Origin: Rhizobium sp. AQ_MP
GTDB lineage: Bacteria; Pseudomonadota; Alphaproteobacteria; Rhizobiales; Rhizobiaceae
NCBI RefSeq assembly: GCF_014237835.1
Contig: NZ_JACJVI010000003.1
Location: forward strand, 310,001-374,000
Direction of reading: 5' to 3'
DNA length: 64,000 bases
The notes under the pieces were generated by a model, which saw nothing but the letters and a program-made list of their open reading frames with translations, was not told the DNA's origin and did no database searches. Shown here piece by piece: positions 48,498-57,559 of the stretch; within the stretch, counting starts at the first letter, position 1, and every line of letters begins with the position of its first letter. The position numbers were made by a program, and so were the translations under genes.

Positions 48498-51380
48498 ATG
48501 CCCCTCGTTCCTGAAATCGACTACGGCACGCCCGCCTCGCGCTCCGAAAAACTGGTGACGCTCACCATCGATGGTCGCGAGATCACGGTGCCAGAGGGCA
48601 CGTCGATCATGCGCGCCTCGATGGAGGCTGGCATTCAGGTGCCGAAGCTCTGCGCCACAGACATGGTCGATGCCTTTGGTTCCTGCCGCCTCTGTCTGAT
48701 CGAGGTGGAAGGCCGCAACGGCACGCCCGCCTCCTGCACCACGCCCGTGGCACCCGGCATTGTCGTTCACACCCAGACGGAGCGGCTGAAGGCCATCCGC
48801 AAGGGTGTGATGGAGCTCTATATCTCCGACCATCCGCTCGACTGTCTGACCTGTGCGGCGAACGGCGATTGCGAGCTGCAGGACATGGCCGGTGCCGTGG
48901 GCTTGCGCGACGTGCGTTACGGCTATGAAGGCGAAAACCACGTGAAGGCACGATCTGCCGAGGGCGGGATCAATGCCCAGTGGATGCCGAAGGACGAGAG
49001 CAATCCCTATTTCACCTATGATCCGTCGAAATGCATCGTCTGTTCGCGTTGCGTGCGCGCCTGCGAAGAGGTGCAGGGTACGTTTGCGCTGACCATCGAG
49101 GGCCGTGGCTTCGACAGCCGCGTGTCACCCGGCGCGCATGAAGCCTTCCTCTCGTCGGAATGCGTTTCCTGCGGCGCCTGCGTGCAGGCCTGCCCGACCG
49201 CGACGCTGACGGAAAAGTCCGTCATTGCGATTGGCCAGCCAGAGCATTCGGCCGTCACCACCTGCGCCTATTGCGGCGTCGGCTGCTCCTTCAAGGCGGA
49301 GATGCGCGGCGAGGAACTGGTGCGCATGGTGCCGTGGAAGGATGGCCAGGCCAATCGCGGCCATTCCTGCGTCAAGGGCCGCTTCGCCTATGGCTATGCC
49401 AGCCACAAGGACCGCATTCTCAACCCGATGATCCGCGAGAAGATCACCGAACCCTGGCGTGAAGTGACCTGGGAAGAGGCCTATGCCCATGTCGCCTCCG
49501 AGTTCAAGCGCATCCAGTATCAGTATGGCCGCGAAGCCATCGGCGGCATCACCTCGTCGCGCTGCACGAATGAAGAGACCTATCTGGTCCAGAAGCTGAT
49601 CCGCGCCGGTTTCGGCAACAACAATGTCGATACCTGCGCCCGCGTCTGCCACTCGCCGACCGGTTATGGCCTCGGCCAGGCTTTCGGCACCTCGGCCGGC
49701 ACGCAGAATTTCGATTCCGTCGAGCATTCCGATGTCGTCGTCGTCATCGGCGCCAATCCGACCGATGGTCACCCCGTCTTCGGTTCGCGGCTGAAGAAGC
49801 GGCTGCGCCAGGGCGCCAAGCTGATCGTCATCGATCCGCGCCGTATTGACCTCGTACGCACGCCGCATGTGGAGGCGTCTTACCACCTGCCACTGAAGCC
49901 CGGCACGAACGTCGCTGTCTTGACCGCGCTTGCCCATGTCATCGTGACCGAGGGCCTGTTTGCCGAAGCGTTCATCCGCGAGCGCTGCGACTGGTCGGAG
50001 TTCGAGGATTGGGCAGCCTTTGTCTCCGAGCCGGAGCATTCGCCGGAGGAGACCGAAAAGTTCACCGGTGTGCCGGCTGCCGAACTGCGCGGTGCCGCAC
50101 GCCTGTTCGCCACCGGTGGTAATGGCGCGATCTATTACGGCCTCGGCGTCACCGAACACAGCCAGGGCTCGACCACGGTTATGGCAATCGCCAACCTTGC
50201 GATGGTCACCGGCAATATCGGCCGGCCCGGCGTCGGCGTGAACCCGCTGCGAGGCCAGAACAATGTTCAGGGCTCCTGCGACATGGGTTCCTTCCCGCAT
50301 GAACTGCCGGGCTATCGCCACGTCTCCGACGATGCGACGCGCGAGACCTTCGAAAAGCTCTGGGGCGTCGAGCTGAGCAACGAGCCGGGCCTGCGCATCC
50401 CCAACATGCTGGATGCTGCCGTCGATGGTTCGTTCAAGGGGATCTATATCCAGGGCGAGGACATCCTGCAGTCCGATCCCGACACCAAGCATGTCTCGGC
50501 GGGACTTGCCGCCATGGAATGCGTCGTCGTGCACGACCTCTTCCTCAACGAGACGGCCAATTACGCCCATGTCTTCCTGCCGGGCTCGACCTTCCTGGAA
50601 AAGGACGGGACCTTCACCAATGCCGAGCGCCGGATCAACCGCGTACGCCGCGTGATGACCCCGAAGAACGGCTATGCGGATTGGGAAGTGACCCAGAAGC
50701 TCGCCCAGGCCATGGGCCTTGCCTGGAACTACACCCATCCGTCGCAGATCATGGACGAGATCGCCGCGACCACGCCGAGCTTTGCCGGCGTCTCCTACGA
50801 CTATCTGGAGAAGATGGGATCGGTGCAGTGGCCCTGCAACGAGAAATTCCCTGTGGGATCGCCGATCATGCATGTCGATGGCTTCGTGCGCGGCAAGGGC
50901 AAGTTCATCCGCACCGAATATGTGCCAACGGACGAACGCACTGGCCCACGCTTCCCGCTTCTGCTGACGACTGGCCGCGTTCTCTCGCAATATAATGTCG
51001 GCGCGCAGACGCGGCGCACGGAAAACAGTGTCTGGCATGAGGAAGACCGGCTGGAGATCCATCCGCATGATGCCGAACAGCGTGGCATCAAGAACGGGGA
51101 TTGGATCAAGCTTGCCAGCCGTTCCGGTGACACCACGCTGCGCGCCCTGATCACCGATCGCGTGGCCCCGGGCGTGGTCTACACCACCTTCCATCACCCC
51201 AATACGCAGGCCAATGTCATCACCACCGACTTCTCCGACTGGGCGACCAATTGCCCGGAATACAAAGTGACCGCCGTGCAGGTCTCGCCGTCCAACGGCC
51301 CGACCGAGTGGCAGGAGGAGTATGAGGAGCTGAGCCGTCGTTCGCGGCGCATTGCCGGCAAGCTGGAAGCGGCGGAATGA
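48498..51380 (+). CDS. fdsA: NAD-dependent formate dehydrogenase alpha subunit (molybdenum, catalytic)
   Basis: FdsA oxidises formate to CO2 at a molybdopterin guanine dinucleotide centre. The 960-residue protein has an N-terminal [2Fe-2S] domain (CATDMVDAFGSCRLC), a His-ligated [4Fe-4S] segment (DHPLDCLTCAANGDCELQ), two [4Fe-4S] ferredoxin motifs (CIVCSRCVRACEEVQG and CVSCGACVQACPTA) and a proximal cluster (CAYCGVGCSF). In the catalytic domain the Mo ligand is Cys in RVCHSPTGYGLGQ, not selenocysteine. The C-terminal QYNVGAQTRRT segment is typical. The stop overlaps the fdhD start. Confidence 0.97.
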   Translation: MPLVPEIDYGTPASRSEKLVTLTIDGREITVPEGTSIMRASMEAGIQVPKLCATDMVDAFGSCRLCLIEVEGRNGTPASCTTPVAPGIVVHTQTERLKAIRKGVMELYISDHPLDCLTCAANGDCELQDMAGAVGLRDVRYGYEGENHVKARSAEGGINAQWMPKDESNPYFTYDPSKCIVCSRCVRACEEVQGTFALTIEGRGFDSRVSPGAHEAFLSSECVSCGACVQACPTATLTEKSVIAIGQPEHSAVTTCAYCGVGCSFKAEMRGEELVRMVPWKDGQANRGHSCVKGRFAYGYASHKDRILNPMIREKITEPWREVTWEEAYAHVASEFKRIQYQYGREAIGGITSSRCTNEETYLVQKLIRAGFGNNNVDTCARVCHSPTGYGLGQAFGTSAGTQNFDSVEHSDVVVVIGANPTDGHPVFGSRLKKRLRQGAKLIVIDPRRIDLVRTPHVEASYHLPLKPGTNVAVLTALAHVIVTEGLFAEAFIRERCDWSEFEDWAAFVSEPEHSPEETEKFTGVPAAELRGAARLFATGGNGAIYYGLGVTEHSQGSTTVMAIANLAMVTGNIGRPGVGVNPLRGQNNVQGSCDMGSFPHELPGYRHVSDDATRETFEKLWGVELSNEPGLRIPNMLDAAVDGSFKGIYIQGEDILQSDPDTKHVSAGLAAMECVVVHDLFLNETANYAHVFLPGSTFLEKDGTFTNAERRINRVRRVMTPKNGYADWEVTQKLAQAMGLAWNYTHPSQIMDEIAATTPSFAGVSYDYLEKMGSVQWPCNEKFPVGSPIMHVDGFVRGKGKFIRTEYVPTDERTGPRFPLLLTTGRVLSQYNVGAQTRRTENSVWHEEDRLEIHPHDAEQRGIKNGDWIKLASRSGDTTLRALITDRVAPGVVYTTFHHPNTQANVITTDFSDWATNCPEYKVTAVQVSPSNGPTEWQEEYEELSRRSRRIAGKLEAAE

Positions 51381-52207
51381 GTGACGTGATCGGCTCCACG
51401 GCACGGATTGTCGGCGGGCTGAAGGCGAGCCACGGGCGCGTCTCCAGCAGCAGCCGGCTAGTGCCCGAGGAGGTGCCGATCGCCTTTTCCTTTGCCGGCT
51501 CCACCCATGCGGTGATGATGGCGACGCCCGATGATCTTGAGGATTTTGCCGTCGGGTTTTCGCTCGCGGAAGGCATTATCGAGGGGGCCGAGGATGTGCT
51601 TGCCATTGACGCCATTGAGGCGGGCGAGGGCATCGATGTGCAGGTGACGCTGAAAAAGCTGACGGCAGAGGCTCTGGTCGCCCGGCGTCGCCGCATGGCC
51701 GGACCTGTTGGTTGCGGGCTTTGCGGCATCGAGTCGATCGAGCAGGCGAGCCGTGCGGTGAAGCCGGTTGCTACCGAGGGCTTCCGCCTGTCTGCTCGGG
51801 ACGTTTCCCAAGCCATGGCGCAGTTGACAGCGCGGCAGGATCTGAACCGCCAGACGCGCGCCGTGCACGCTGCCGGCTTCTACAGCCTGACAGACGGGCT
51901 TGTCGCGATCCGCGAGGATGTCGGCCGCCACAATGCGCTCGACAAGCTGGTGGGTGCCGTCGTCATCGGCGGCTGGGAGCCGGCCCAGGGGGCGGTCGTG
52001 GTCACGAGCCGTCTGTCCGTCGAGATGGTGCAGAAGACGGCAGCGCTCGGGGCGCCCGTGCTGATTGCCATTTCCGCACCGACAGCGCTTGCCATCCGCA
52101 CCGCCGCGCAGGCCGGCATTACCTTGATCGGTATTGCGCGCGACGAGGATTTCGAAATATTCACCCGGCCGGACCGGGTGGCCGAGGGAGTACCGCTGCA
52201 TGTCTGA
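51377..52207 (+). CDS. fdhD: Formate dehydrogenase accessory sulfurtransferase FdhD (FdsC)
   Basis: FdhD transfers sulfur from IscS to the molybdenum cofactor, which is needed for active formate dehydrogenase. The 276-residue protein has the sulfur-relay CxxC loop in GCGLCGIESIE (about 114-124). It also has the conserved EDVGRHNALDKLVGAV segment, VTSRLSVEMVQK and ISAPTALAIRTA. It overlaps fdsA by 4 bp and the next gene by 8 bp. Confidence 0.95.
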   Translation: MSDVIGSTARIVGGLKASHGRVSSSSRLVPEEVPIAFSFAGSTHAVMMATPDDLEDFAVGFSLAEGIIEGAEDVLAIDAIEAGEGIDVQVTLKKLTAEALVARRRRMAGPVGCGLCGIESIEQASRAVKPVATEGFRLSARDVSQAMAQLTARQDLNRQTRAVHAAGFYSLTDGLVAIREDVGRHNALDKLVGAVVIGGWEPAQGAVVVTSRLSVEMVQKTAALGAPVLIAISAPTALAIRTAAQAGITLIGIARDEDFEIFTRPDRVAEGVPLHV

Positions 52208-52544
52208 AACCGGCACCGATGCCAAGCTGATCCGCATGGCCAATCAGATCGCCACTTTTTTTCTGTCTCAGCCGGAGGAGGTGCGCGCGGAGGGCGTGGC
52301 CACGCATATCAACAAGTTCTGGGAAACCCGCATGCGCCGTCGCTTTTTCGAACTGATGGCTGTCCCCGATGCCGGTTTCCTGCCGCTGGTGGTCGAAGCC
52401 GCCAGCCAGGTCAAGCGCCCGGGTGAGGCTGATGCCAGCGCCATCGGCGTCGGTCGCGACGCCGCGGATGGTGCCCCCGGTGGCAAAGGTGTGGCCGCAG
52501 GCGAATCGCTGTCGGAGCCGAGCATTCCGGAAACGACGCACTGA
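52200..52544 (+). CDS. fdsD: Formate dehydrogenase delta subunit
   Basis: FdsD is a small accessory subunit of the Fds enzyme. The 114-residue protein starts LIRMANQIATFFLSQPEEV after a short leader and has the conserved HINKFWETRMRRRF segment. The C-terminal 35 residues are Gly/Ala-rich and longer than in many FdsD proteins. The start overlaps the fdhD stop (ATGTCTGA). Confidence 0.9.
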   Translation: MSETGTDAKLIRMANQIATFFLSQPEEVRAEGVATHINKFWETRMRRRFFELMAVPDAGFLPLVVEAASQVKRPGEADASAIGVGRDAADGAPGGKGVAAGESLSEPSIPETTH

Positions 52545-52605
52545 TCGAGGCCCAGCCTCGTGGGGCATTGGCCATCGACCAGACGGGGCGCCAGGCGCGC
52601 TTCCC

Positions 52606-53451
52606 TCAGTTCAGCCAGAGATGGATGAGAGCGGCTTCCGGTGTCTGCGTGCCGCCGTTCTCGATGCCCGTGCTCCAGAGGCCGGCGCCAGCGGCGTATG
52701 CGCCAGGTGACAGACCGCCGGCCTCGCACTGGCTCACTGCCCGAAGGCGCTTTCCGTCTTTCACTGCCTGGCCAAGAACCTCCAGCAGCTCGGCATCGTT
52801 CATCGCCGTACCCGCGCCGAAGATCCGCAGCACCGCACCGTCGAGTTTGACCAGCATGGCCTCGACGGCCTCTGCGGGAATGCCCGGAGACAGCGTGAGG
52901 ATCGCAAGCTTGCGGTTTTCGAAGGTCCGACGCTGCGGCGTGTTCGGTCTCGCCTGCGGCTGCGAGCGGAAGGCGTCTGCTTCGTGGCTGTGATGCTTCA
53001 CCAGGCCATCGGCAGGGAGAAGCTTGCCGGCAAAGGCAAGTAGGACGCCGGGACCTACGGCCGTTGCAGCCTGAATCGCGAGATCGAGATTGCCTTCGGC
53101 ATCGCCTTCCTGTCCGAGCGGCAGCATCGAGCCGCAGAGGATGACGCGCCTCGCCTCGCCGGCCAGGGCTTGGCTGAGCGCGGCACCGGTGAAGGCCATG
53201 GTATCGGTCCCGTGGGTGATGATCACGGCAGCGTCCGGATGGCTGCGAATCGCCTCCAGCATCCGGTTCCAGTGAGCAGGGCCGACATCGGCGCTGTCGA
53301 GCAGGGGATCGAAGACGTGGGCAATCAGTTCCGTACCCTCAGGCAGGCGCTTGCTGATCGCCTCTTCCACCAGGCCCTTGCGCGGCGCGAGGCCCTCGGG
53401 CGTTTCAGCCATGCCGATCGTGCCGCCGGTATGGATCAAAAGCAGTGTCAT
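52606..53451 (-). CDS. Asparaginase family protein
   Basis: This 281-residue protein has the two Thr-containing catalytic motifs of type I/II asparaginases: LLIHTGGTIGM near the N terminus, with the nucleophile Thr, and VIITHGTDTMAF, with the Thr-Asp pair. At about 280 residues it is shorter than the usual 320-350, mainly through a short C-terminal domain. The start MTLLLIHTGG is chosen because the upstream extension lacks family similarity. It hydrolyses asparagine or a related amide; it has no signal peptide, so it should be cytoplasmic. The fds operon converges on it. Confidence 0.85.
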   Translation of the reverse strand: MTLLLIHTGGTIGMAETPEGLAPRKGLVEEAISKRLPEGTELIAHVFDPLLDSADVGPAHWNRMLEAIRSHPDAAVIITHGTDTMAFTGAALSQALAGEARRVILCGSMLPLGQEGDAEGNLDLAIQAATAVGPGVLLAFAGKLLPADGLVKHHSHEADAFRSQPQARPNTPQRRTFENRKLAILTLSPGIPAEAVEAMLVKLDGAVLRIFGAGTAMNDAELLEVLGQAVKDGKRLRAVSQCEAGGLSPGAYAAGAGLWSTGIENGGTQTPEAALIHLWLN

Positions 53452-53524
53452 CGTCGCGCCTCCCAGGACTTTCGGGGTCTGGTAGGCCAGCAGCATGCCA
53501 AGATCAACCATCAGCATCAACGCG

Positions 53525-53554
53525 AAAGGGCAGCGCCGCGAAGCGCTGCCCTTT
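53525..53554 (-). terminator. Hairpin terminator downstream of cheW
   Basis: AAAGGGCAGCG (53525-53535) pairs perfectly with CGCTGCCCTTT (53544-53554), an 11 bp stem with an 8 nt loop, 24 bp after the cheW stop on the minus strand. Only a short T-rich run flanks it, formed by the CCCTTT end of the stem, so it may be a moderately efficient terminator. Confidence 0.6.
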
Positions 53555-53578
53555 GGAAACGGAGTCGGTGACGCCCGA

Positions 53579-54055
53579 TCAGGCAGCCATGTCTTCCAGG
53601 TCGCTACCCTTGAACATCTTGGCGAGGTTCAGGAAGCAGATCATGCCGTTTTCATTGGCGATGATGCCTTCGGAGAAGGTCTTGTCGAAGGAAGCGGAAA
53701 CTTCCGGAACCGGCTGAACCTGGCTCGACGGGATGGTCAGGATGTCCGAAACGCGGTCGACCAGCATGCCGATGACCATGTTGTGGACTTCGGCAACGAC
53801 GATGGCCGAACGTTCATTGGCAACCGTGCTCTTCATGCCGAGCTTGTAGGCGAGGTCGATGATCGGGATGACCGAACCGCGCAGGTTCATCACGCCGATG
53901 ACATCTGCCGGCGCATGCGGGATCGGCGTCGACGGAGCCCAGCCGCGGATTTCGCGAATGGTGGTGGTCTTGACGCAGAACTCCTGATCATGAAGCCGGA
54001 AGGCGATGATCTCGAGGGTCTCACTGCCGAAGCTGGTGGAGCTGATAGTTGCCAT
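53579..54055 (-). CDS. cheW: Chemotaxis adaptor protein CheW
   Basis: CheW links chemoreceptors to the kinase CheA. The 158-residue protein has the order IIAFRLHDQEFCVKTTTIREI, PADVIGVMNLRGSVIPIIDLA and MLVDRVSDILTIPSSQVQP, all conserved in the CheW SH3-like fold. The start [10 protein letters not shown] is chosen: its ATG shares one base with the stop of the upstream chemoreceptor gene, so the two are coupled. It lies away from the main che operon. Confidence 0.93.
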   Translation of the reverse strand: MATISSTSFGSETLEIIAFRLHDQEFCVKTTTIREIRGWAPSTPIPHAPADVIGVMNLRGSVIPIIDLAYKLGMKSTVANERSAIVVAEVHNMVIGMLVDRVSDILTIPSSQVQPVPEVSASFDKTFSEGIIANENGMICFLNLAKMFKGSDLEDMAA

Positions 54056-55839
54056 TAGAAATCTTCCCAACCTTCCTGTACCTTGGCGGCAGCTGCGCCA
54101 CCTGTGGCGCGAGCGACACTCGCCATGAGCTTGCGTGCCGGCGATGCAACGGGTGAGGCATCGGGACGCGCTTCCATGACTTTATGCGAAGAGTGTTGCC
54201 CAATTCTAAACTGCGCCACCAGTTCCCGCAGTGCAGCAGCCTGTTTTGCCAGGCTGTGGCTCGCGGCTGTCGATTCCTCGACCATGGCGGCATTCTGCTG
54301 GGTGTTCTGGTCCATGGCGTTGACCGCCTTGTTGATCTCGGCCAGACCGGTGGATTGCTCCCGAGACGCTTCCACGATCGCGACTACGTTGCGGTCGATA
54401 TCCTGAACTTCCGTCACGATCTGCTGCAGTGCCTTGCCGGTTTCGCCAACGAGTTGCACGCCGGCTTTGACCTGATCGGACGAGGTGTTGATCAGCGCCT
54501 TGATTTCCTTCGCCGCCTTCGCCGAGCGCTGGGCGAGTTCGCGCACTTCCTGGGCTACGACCGCAAAGCCCTTGCCGGCCTCTCCGGCACGGGCAGCTTC
54601 GACACCGGCATTCAGGGCCAGGAGATTGGTCTGGAAGGCGATGTCGTCGATCACGCCGATGATGTTGGAGATTTCCTTGGACGAATTCTCGATCTGGCCC
54701 ATGGCCTCGATCGCGTCCTTGACCACCACCCCGGACCGTTCCGCGCCACCCTTTGTGCGGGCGACGAGCTGGCCGGCCTCCACCGCTCGTTTCGCACTGT
54801 CGTTGACAGTCTGCGTAATCTGTTCAAGCGCGGCTGCCGTTTCTTCGACAGCGGCTGCCTGTTGTTCGGTTCGCTTCGCCAGGCTGTCGGAGGCCTCACG
54901 AATCTGGGCCGAACCCGAAGCGATGGCGTCTGTGTTGTGGCTGACATTTTGAATTGCAGCGGCAACACGCGCCATGGCGGCGTTGAAGTCGGTGCGAATC
55001 TGCTCAAGCGCCGGGATGAACGGCTTGTCGATCGTTGCCGTCAGGTCGCCATTGGCAAGGGAAGTCAAGCCTTTCGCAATCTCCTCGACGGCGTTGACGC
55101 GGCCGGTGATGTCGGTCGCATATTTCACCACCTTGAAGACGCGGCCACTGGCGTCGAAAATCGGATTGTAGGATGCCTGGATCCAGACGATCTTTCCGCC
55201 CTTCCCGATGCGCTTGAACTCCTGGGCCACGAAGTGGCCTGCTGCCAAGGTTTGCCAGAACTCGCGATAGGCTTCCGATCGCGTATAGTCCGGTTCGCAG
55301 AACATCGCATGATGCTTGCCTACGATCTCACCGAGTGTGTAGCCAAGCGTGGACAGGAAGTTTTCATTGGCTGCCAGGATCTCGCCTGTCGGCGTGAATT
55401 CGATCGTCGCCTGAACGCGCGAGATCGCGTCGAGCTTGCCAGCGTCTTCCGCTGACTTCAGCTTCGCTGCGGTGATGTCGGTGGCGAATTTCACCACCTT
55501 CCAGAGCTTGCCATTCTTGAAGACCGGGTTGTAGGTGGCCTGAATCCAGATCTCGCTGCCGTCCTTGCGAATGCGCTTGTATTCGCGGCTGTCGAACTCT
55601 CCGCGGTTCAGCATCGCCCAGAAATCGCGATAGTCCTGCGTGGCCGTATAGGCCGGATCGCAGAAGATGCGGTGATGCTTGCCCTTGATTTCCGCCAGGC
55701 TGTAACCCAGCGCCTGACAGAAGTTTTCGTTTGCCGTGATGATCGTGCCGTCGAGATTGAACTCGATGACGGCCTGCGAGCGACTCAATGCGTCTAGGAC
55801 GGATCTGGATCCTTGTCCGGGAAGTGCGATCAATGCCAT
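54055..55839 (-). CDS. Soluble double-PAS methyl-accepting chemotaxis protein
   Basis: This 594-residue receptor has two tandem PAS domains (about 20-125 and 142-247). They are clearly duplicated: each has an ANENF...LGY...KHH motif and a YNP-F...VVKFATDIT or VVKYATDIT end. A short linker with a HAMP-like segment follows (about 255-305), then a signalling domain with the hairpin tip [27 protein letters not shown] and flanking adaptation helices. There is no signal peptide or transmembrane helix, so it should be cytoplasmic and may sense redox or energy state, as Aer-type proteins do. The start [11 protein letters not shown] is preferred because a GGGGG Shine-Dalgarno lies 6 nt upstream. Confidence 0.92.
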   Translation of the reverse strand: MALIALPGQGSRSVLDALSRSQAVIEFNLDGTIITANENFCQALGYSLAEIKGKHHRIFCDPAYTATQDYRDFWAMLNRGEFDSREYKRIRKDGSEIWIQATYNPVFKNGKLWKVVKFATDITAAKLKSAEDAGKLDAISRVQATIEFTPTGEILAANENFLSTLGYTLGEIVGKHHAMFCEPDYTRSEAYREFWQTLAAGHFVAQEFKRIGKGGKIVWIQASYNPIFDASGRVFKVVKYATDITGRVNAVEEIAKGLTSLANGDLTATIDKPFIPALEQIRTDFNAAMARVAAAIQNVSHNTDAIASGSAQIREASDSLAKRTEQQAAAVEETAAALEQITQTVNDSAKRAVEAGQLVARTKGGAERSGVVVKDAIEAMGQIENSSKEISNIIGVIDDIAFQTNLLALNAGVEAARAGEAGKGFAVVAQEVRELAQRSAKAAKEIKALINTSSDQVKAGVQLVGETGKALQQIVTEVQDIDRNVVAIVEASREQSTGLAEINKAVNAMDQNTQQNAAMVEESTAASHSLAKQAAALRELVAQFRIGQHSSHKVMEARPDASPVASPARKLMASVARATGGAAAAKVQEGWEDF

Positions 55840-55845
55840 TTCAAT

Positions 55846-55884
55846 CCCCCAATATGGCTGGCACCAACTGGTGCGGCTTGGGGG
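55846..55884 (-). promoter_or_regulatory. Hairpin covering the ribosome-binding site of the chemoreceptor gene
   Basis: On the minus strand a GGGGG Shine-Dalgarno ends 6 nt before the start codon. In the leader it lies in a stem: CCCCCAA pairs with TTGGGGG (55878-55884 with 55846-55852), with an inner GCACCA/TGGTGC stem (55861-55866 with 55869-55874). Folding would hide the ribosome-binding site, as in RNA thermometers or other translational switches. The folding is predicted by eye. Confidence 0.55.
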
Positions 55885-56055
55885 TAAATATTGACCACAT
55901 GACCTTAAATAAGTGTCAATTTCTGTTGACGCATGTCCAATAAGATGGGCCAAAAACAACAATTAAAGGTCATGAGAACCGCTTTTTTCTTGATGAAAGT
56001 CAAGTTTAATACAAATTATCTGTCACATTTTAGTATGAAATCTTGAAGCAGCCGA

Positions 56056-56991
56056 TCATCCGCCTCTCGTAGGACGATCCAGGATGCGACGGCCGAAGAG
56101 GCTCGCTGCGAGCTCAACCATCACCCGCGCGCTGCGCCCGCGGTCGTCAAGGAAGGGGTTCAATTCGACAAGGTCGAGCGAGGAGACGAGCCCACTGTCG
56201 TGGAGCAATTCCATGATCAGGTGCGCCTCGCGGAAGGTCGCGCCTCCAGGGACGGTCGTTCCGACACCGGGGGCAACGTCCGGATCAAGGAAGTCGACAT
56301 CGAGGCTGACATGCAGCAGCGCACCGGCCGCGCGGACATCGGCCAGGATCCGCTTGACAATGCTGCCAATGCCTTCCTCGTCAATTGCGCGCATGTCGTA
56401 GACATTGACGGCGTTTTCGGAAATCAGACGGCGTTCTTCCTCGTCCACGGAGCGAATGCCGACCTGGTAAACGTGACGCGGATCGACGAAGGGCCGACCT
56501 GCCGGCAGGATCGGCGCGAATTCCGCCTTGCCGCAGAAGAAGGCGACCGGCATGCCGTGGATATTGCCCGAGGGCGAGGTCTCGGGCGCGTTGAAGTCGG
56601 AATGGGCGTCGAGCCATAGGACGTAAAGCGGGCGGCCCGCCTCGGCCGCATAGCGGGCCATGCCGGAGACGCTGCCCATGGACAGGCTGTGATCCCCGCC
56701 AAGCAGGATCGGCACGGCGCCGCCAGCTGCTGCATCGTAGGTCGCAGCTTCTATGGCGCGGGTGAAGGCGCCGACGACGGGAAGATGCCTGGCACGCTCC
56801 ATCTCCTTCAGATCTCCGGCCGGGGCCGGACGCAGGTCACCGCGGTCTTCGACCTCGTAGCCTAGCTCGCGCATGGCGGATGCAATCCCGGCGATGCGAT
56901 AGGCTGCCGGCCCCATGGCACAACCACCGCGGCCCGATCCCTCCTCGAGCGGTACGCCGATCAGTGCCACGGTCTTCTGCTGCTTGTGCAT
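56056..56991 (-). CDS. rocF: Arginase
   Basis: Arginase hydrolyses arginine to ornithine and urea. The 311-residue protein has the manganese-binding motifs GGDHS, DAHSDFN (DAHxDxN) and SLDVDFLDP, plus VALIGVPLEEGSGRGGCAMGP at the N terminus, of which GVPLEEGSGR is a typical family start. It is divergent from an Lrp/AsnC regulator gene, an arrangement suited to arginine-responsive control. Agmatinase is less likely given the overall arginase-type N terminus. Confidence 0.93.
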   Translation of the reverse strand: MHKQQKTVALIGVPLEEGSGRGGCAMGPAAYRIAGIASAMRELGYEVEDRGDLRPAPAGDLKEMERARHLPVVGAFTRAIEAATYDAAAGGAVPILLGGDHSLSMGSVSGMARYAAEAGRPLYVLWLDAHSDFNAPETSPSGNIHGMPVAFFCGKAEFAPILPAGRPFVDPRHVYQVGIRSVDEEERRLISENAVNVYDMRAIDEEGIGSIVKRILADVRAAGALLHVSLDVDFLDPDVAPGVGTTVPGGATFREAHLIMELLHDSGLVSSLDLVELNPFLDDRGRSARVMVELAASLFGRRILDRPTRGG

Positions 56992-57077
56992 GGGTCTTCC
57001 TCGTTCAATGCTGTATTGCCATGATCGGCCAAAGTGACGTTGTCAAAAAGATGGAACTTCGTCACAAAGCGCTATAC

Positions 57078-57087
57078 TTTGCGCAAA
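57078..57087. promoter_or_regulatory. Palindrome in the arginase-Lrp divergent promoter
   Basis: TTTGCGCAAA is a perfect 10 bp palindrome in the 125 bp gap between the divergent arginase and Lrp/AsnC genes. It is followed closely by a related TCGCAA and, further on, by ATTGCAA. TATACT at 57073-57078 resembles a -10 element of the regulator gene. It is a candidate Lrp-type operator; binding is inferred. Confidence 0.4.
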
Positions 57088-57116
57088 TCGCAACCCGCAT
57101 ATGACAAATTGCAACG

Positions 57117-57542
57117 ATGGATGATCTCGACCGCCATATCCTGGGCGCGCTACGCCAGAACGCGCGCCTGCCCGTGGCTTCGCTTGCCGCGATGACGGGG
57201 GCGTCGCGCGCGACGATTTCGGCGCGGATCGATCGACTGGTGGCGAACGGGACGATCGCGGCCTTCACCATCCTGACCGGCAGCGAGATCCAGCCCACGG
57301 GCGTGCGGGCGATCATCATGATCGAGGTCGTCGGAAAGTTTGCGGACCGCGTGGCGCATCAGCTGCGCGGCATGCCGCAAGTCCGCTCGCTTCACAGCAC
57401 GAATGGCAAGTGGGACTTCATCGCGGAACTGGAAGAGCGGGATCTTGCAAGTTTCGACGAGACGCTGCGACGGATCCGGCTGATCGAGGGGATCAATTTC
57501 ACCGAATCCAATATCCTGCTGAAAACCAGCAAGGTCACTTGA
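57117..57542 (+). CDS. Lrp/AsnC-family transcriptional regulator
   Basis: This 141-residue regulator has an N-terminal HTH (LDRHILGALRQNARLPVASL then AAMTGASRATISARIDRLV) and a C-terminal RAM effector domain (VRAIIMIEVVGKFADRVAHQL, GKWDFIAELE). Position opposite arginase suggests it senses arginine or ornithine and controls the arginase gene. The TamB gene converges on it, 17 bp from its stop. Confidence 0.9.
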   Translation: MDDLDRHILGALRQNARLPVASLAAMTGASRATISARIDRLVANGTIAAFTILTGSEIQPTGVRAIIMIEVVGKFADRVAHQLRGMPQVRSLHSTNGKWDFIAELEERDLASFDETLRRIRLIEGINFTESNILLKTSKVT

Positions 57543-57559
57543 GCCGAACTCTCTCCGGT

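Noticed and set aside
48498-51380. Selenocysteine-containing formate dehydrogenase
   Set aside because: The Mo-ligand codon reads as Cys in RVCHSPTG and there is no in-frame TGA in the gene.
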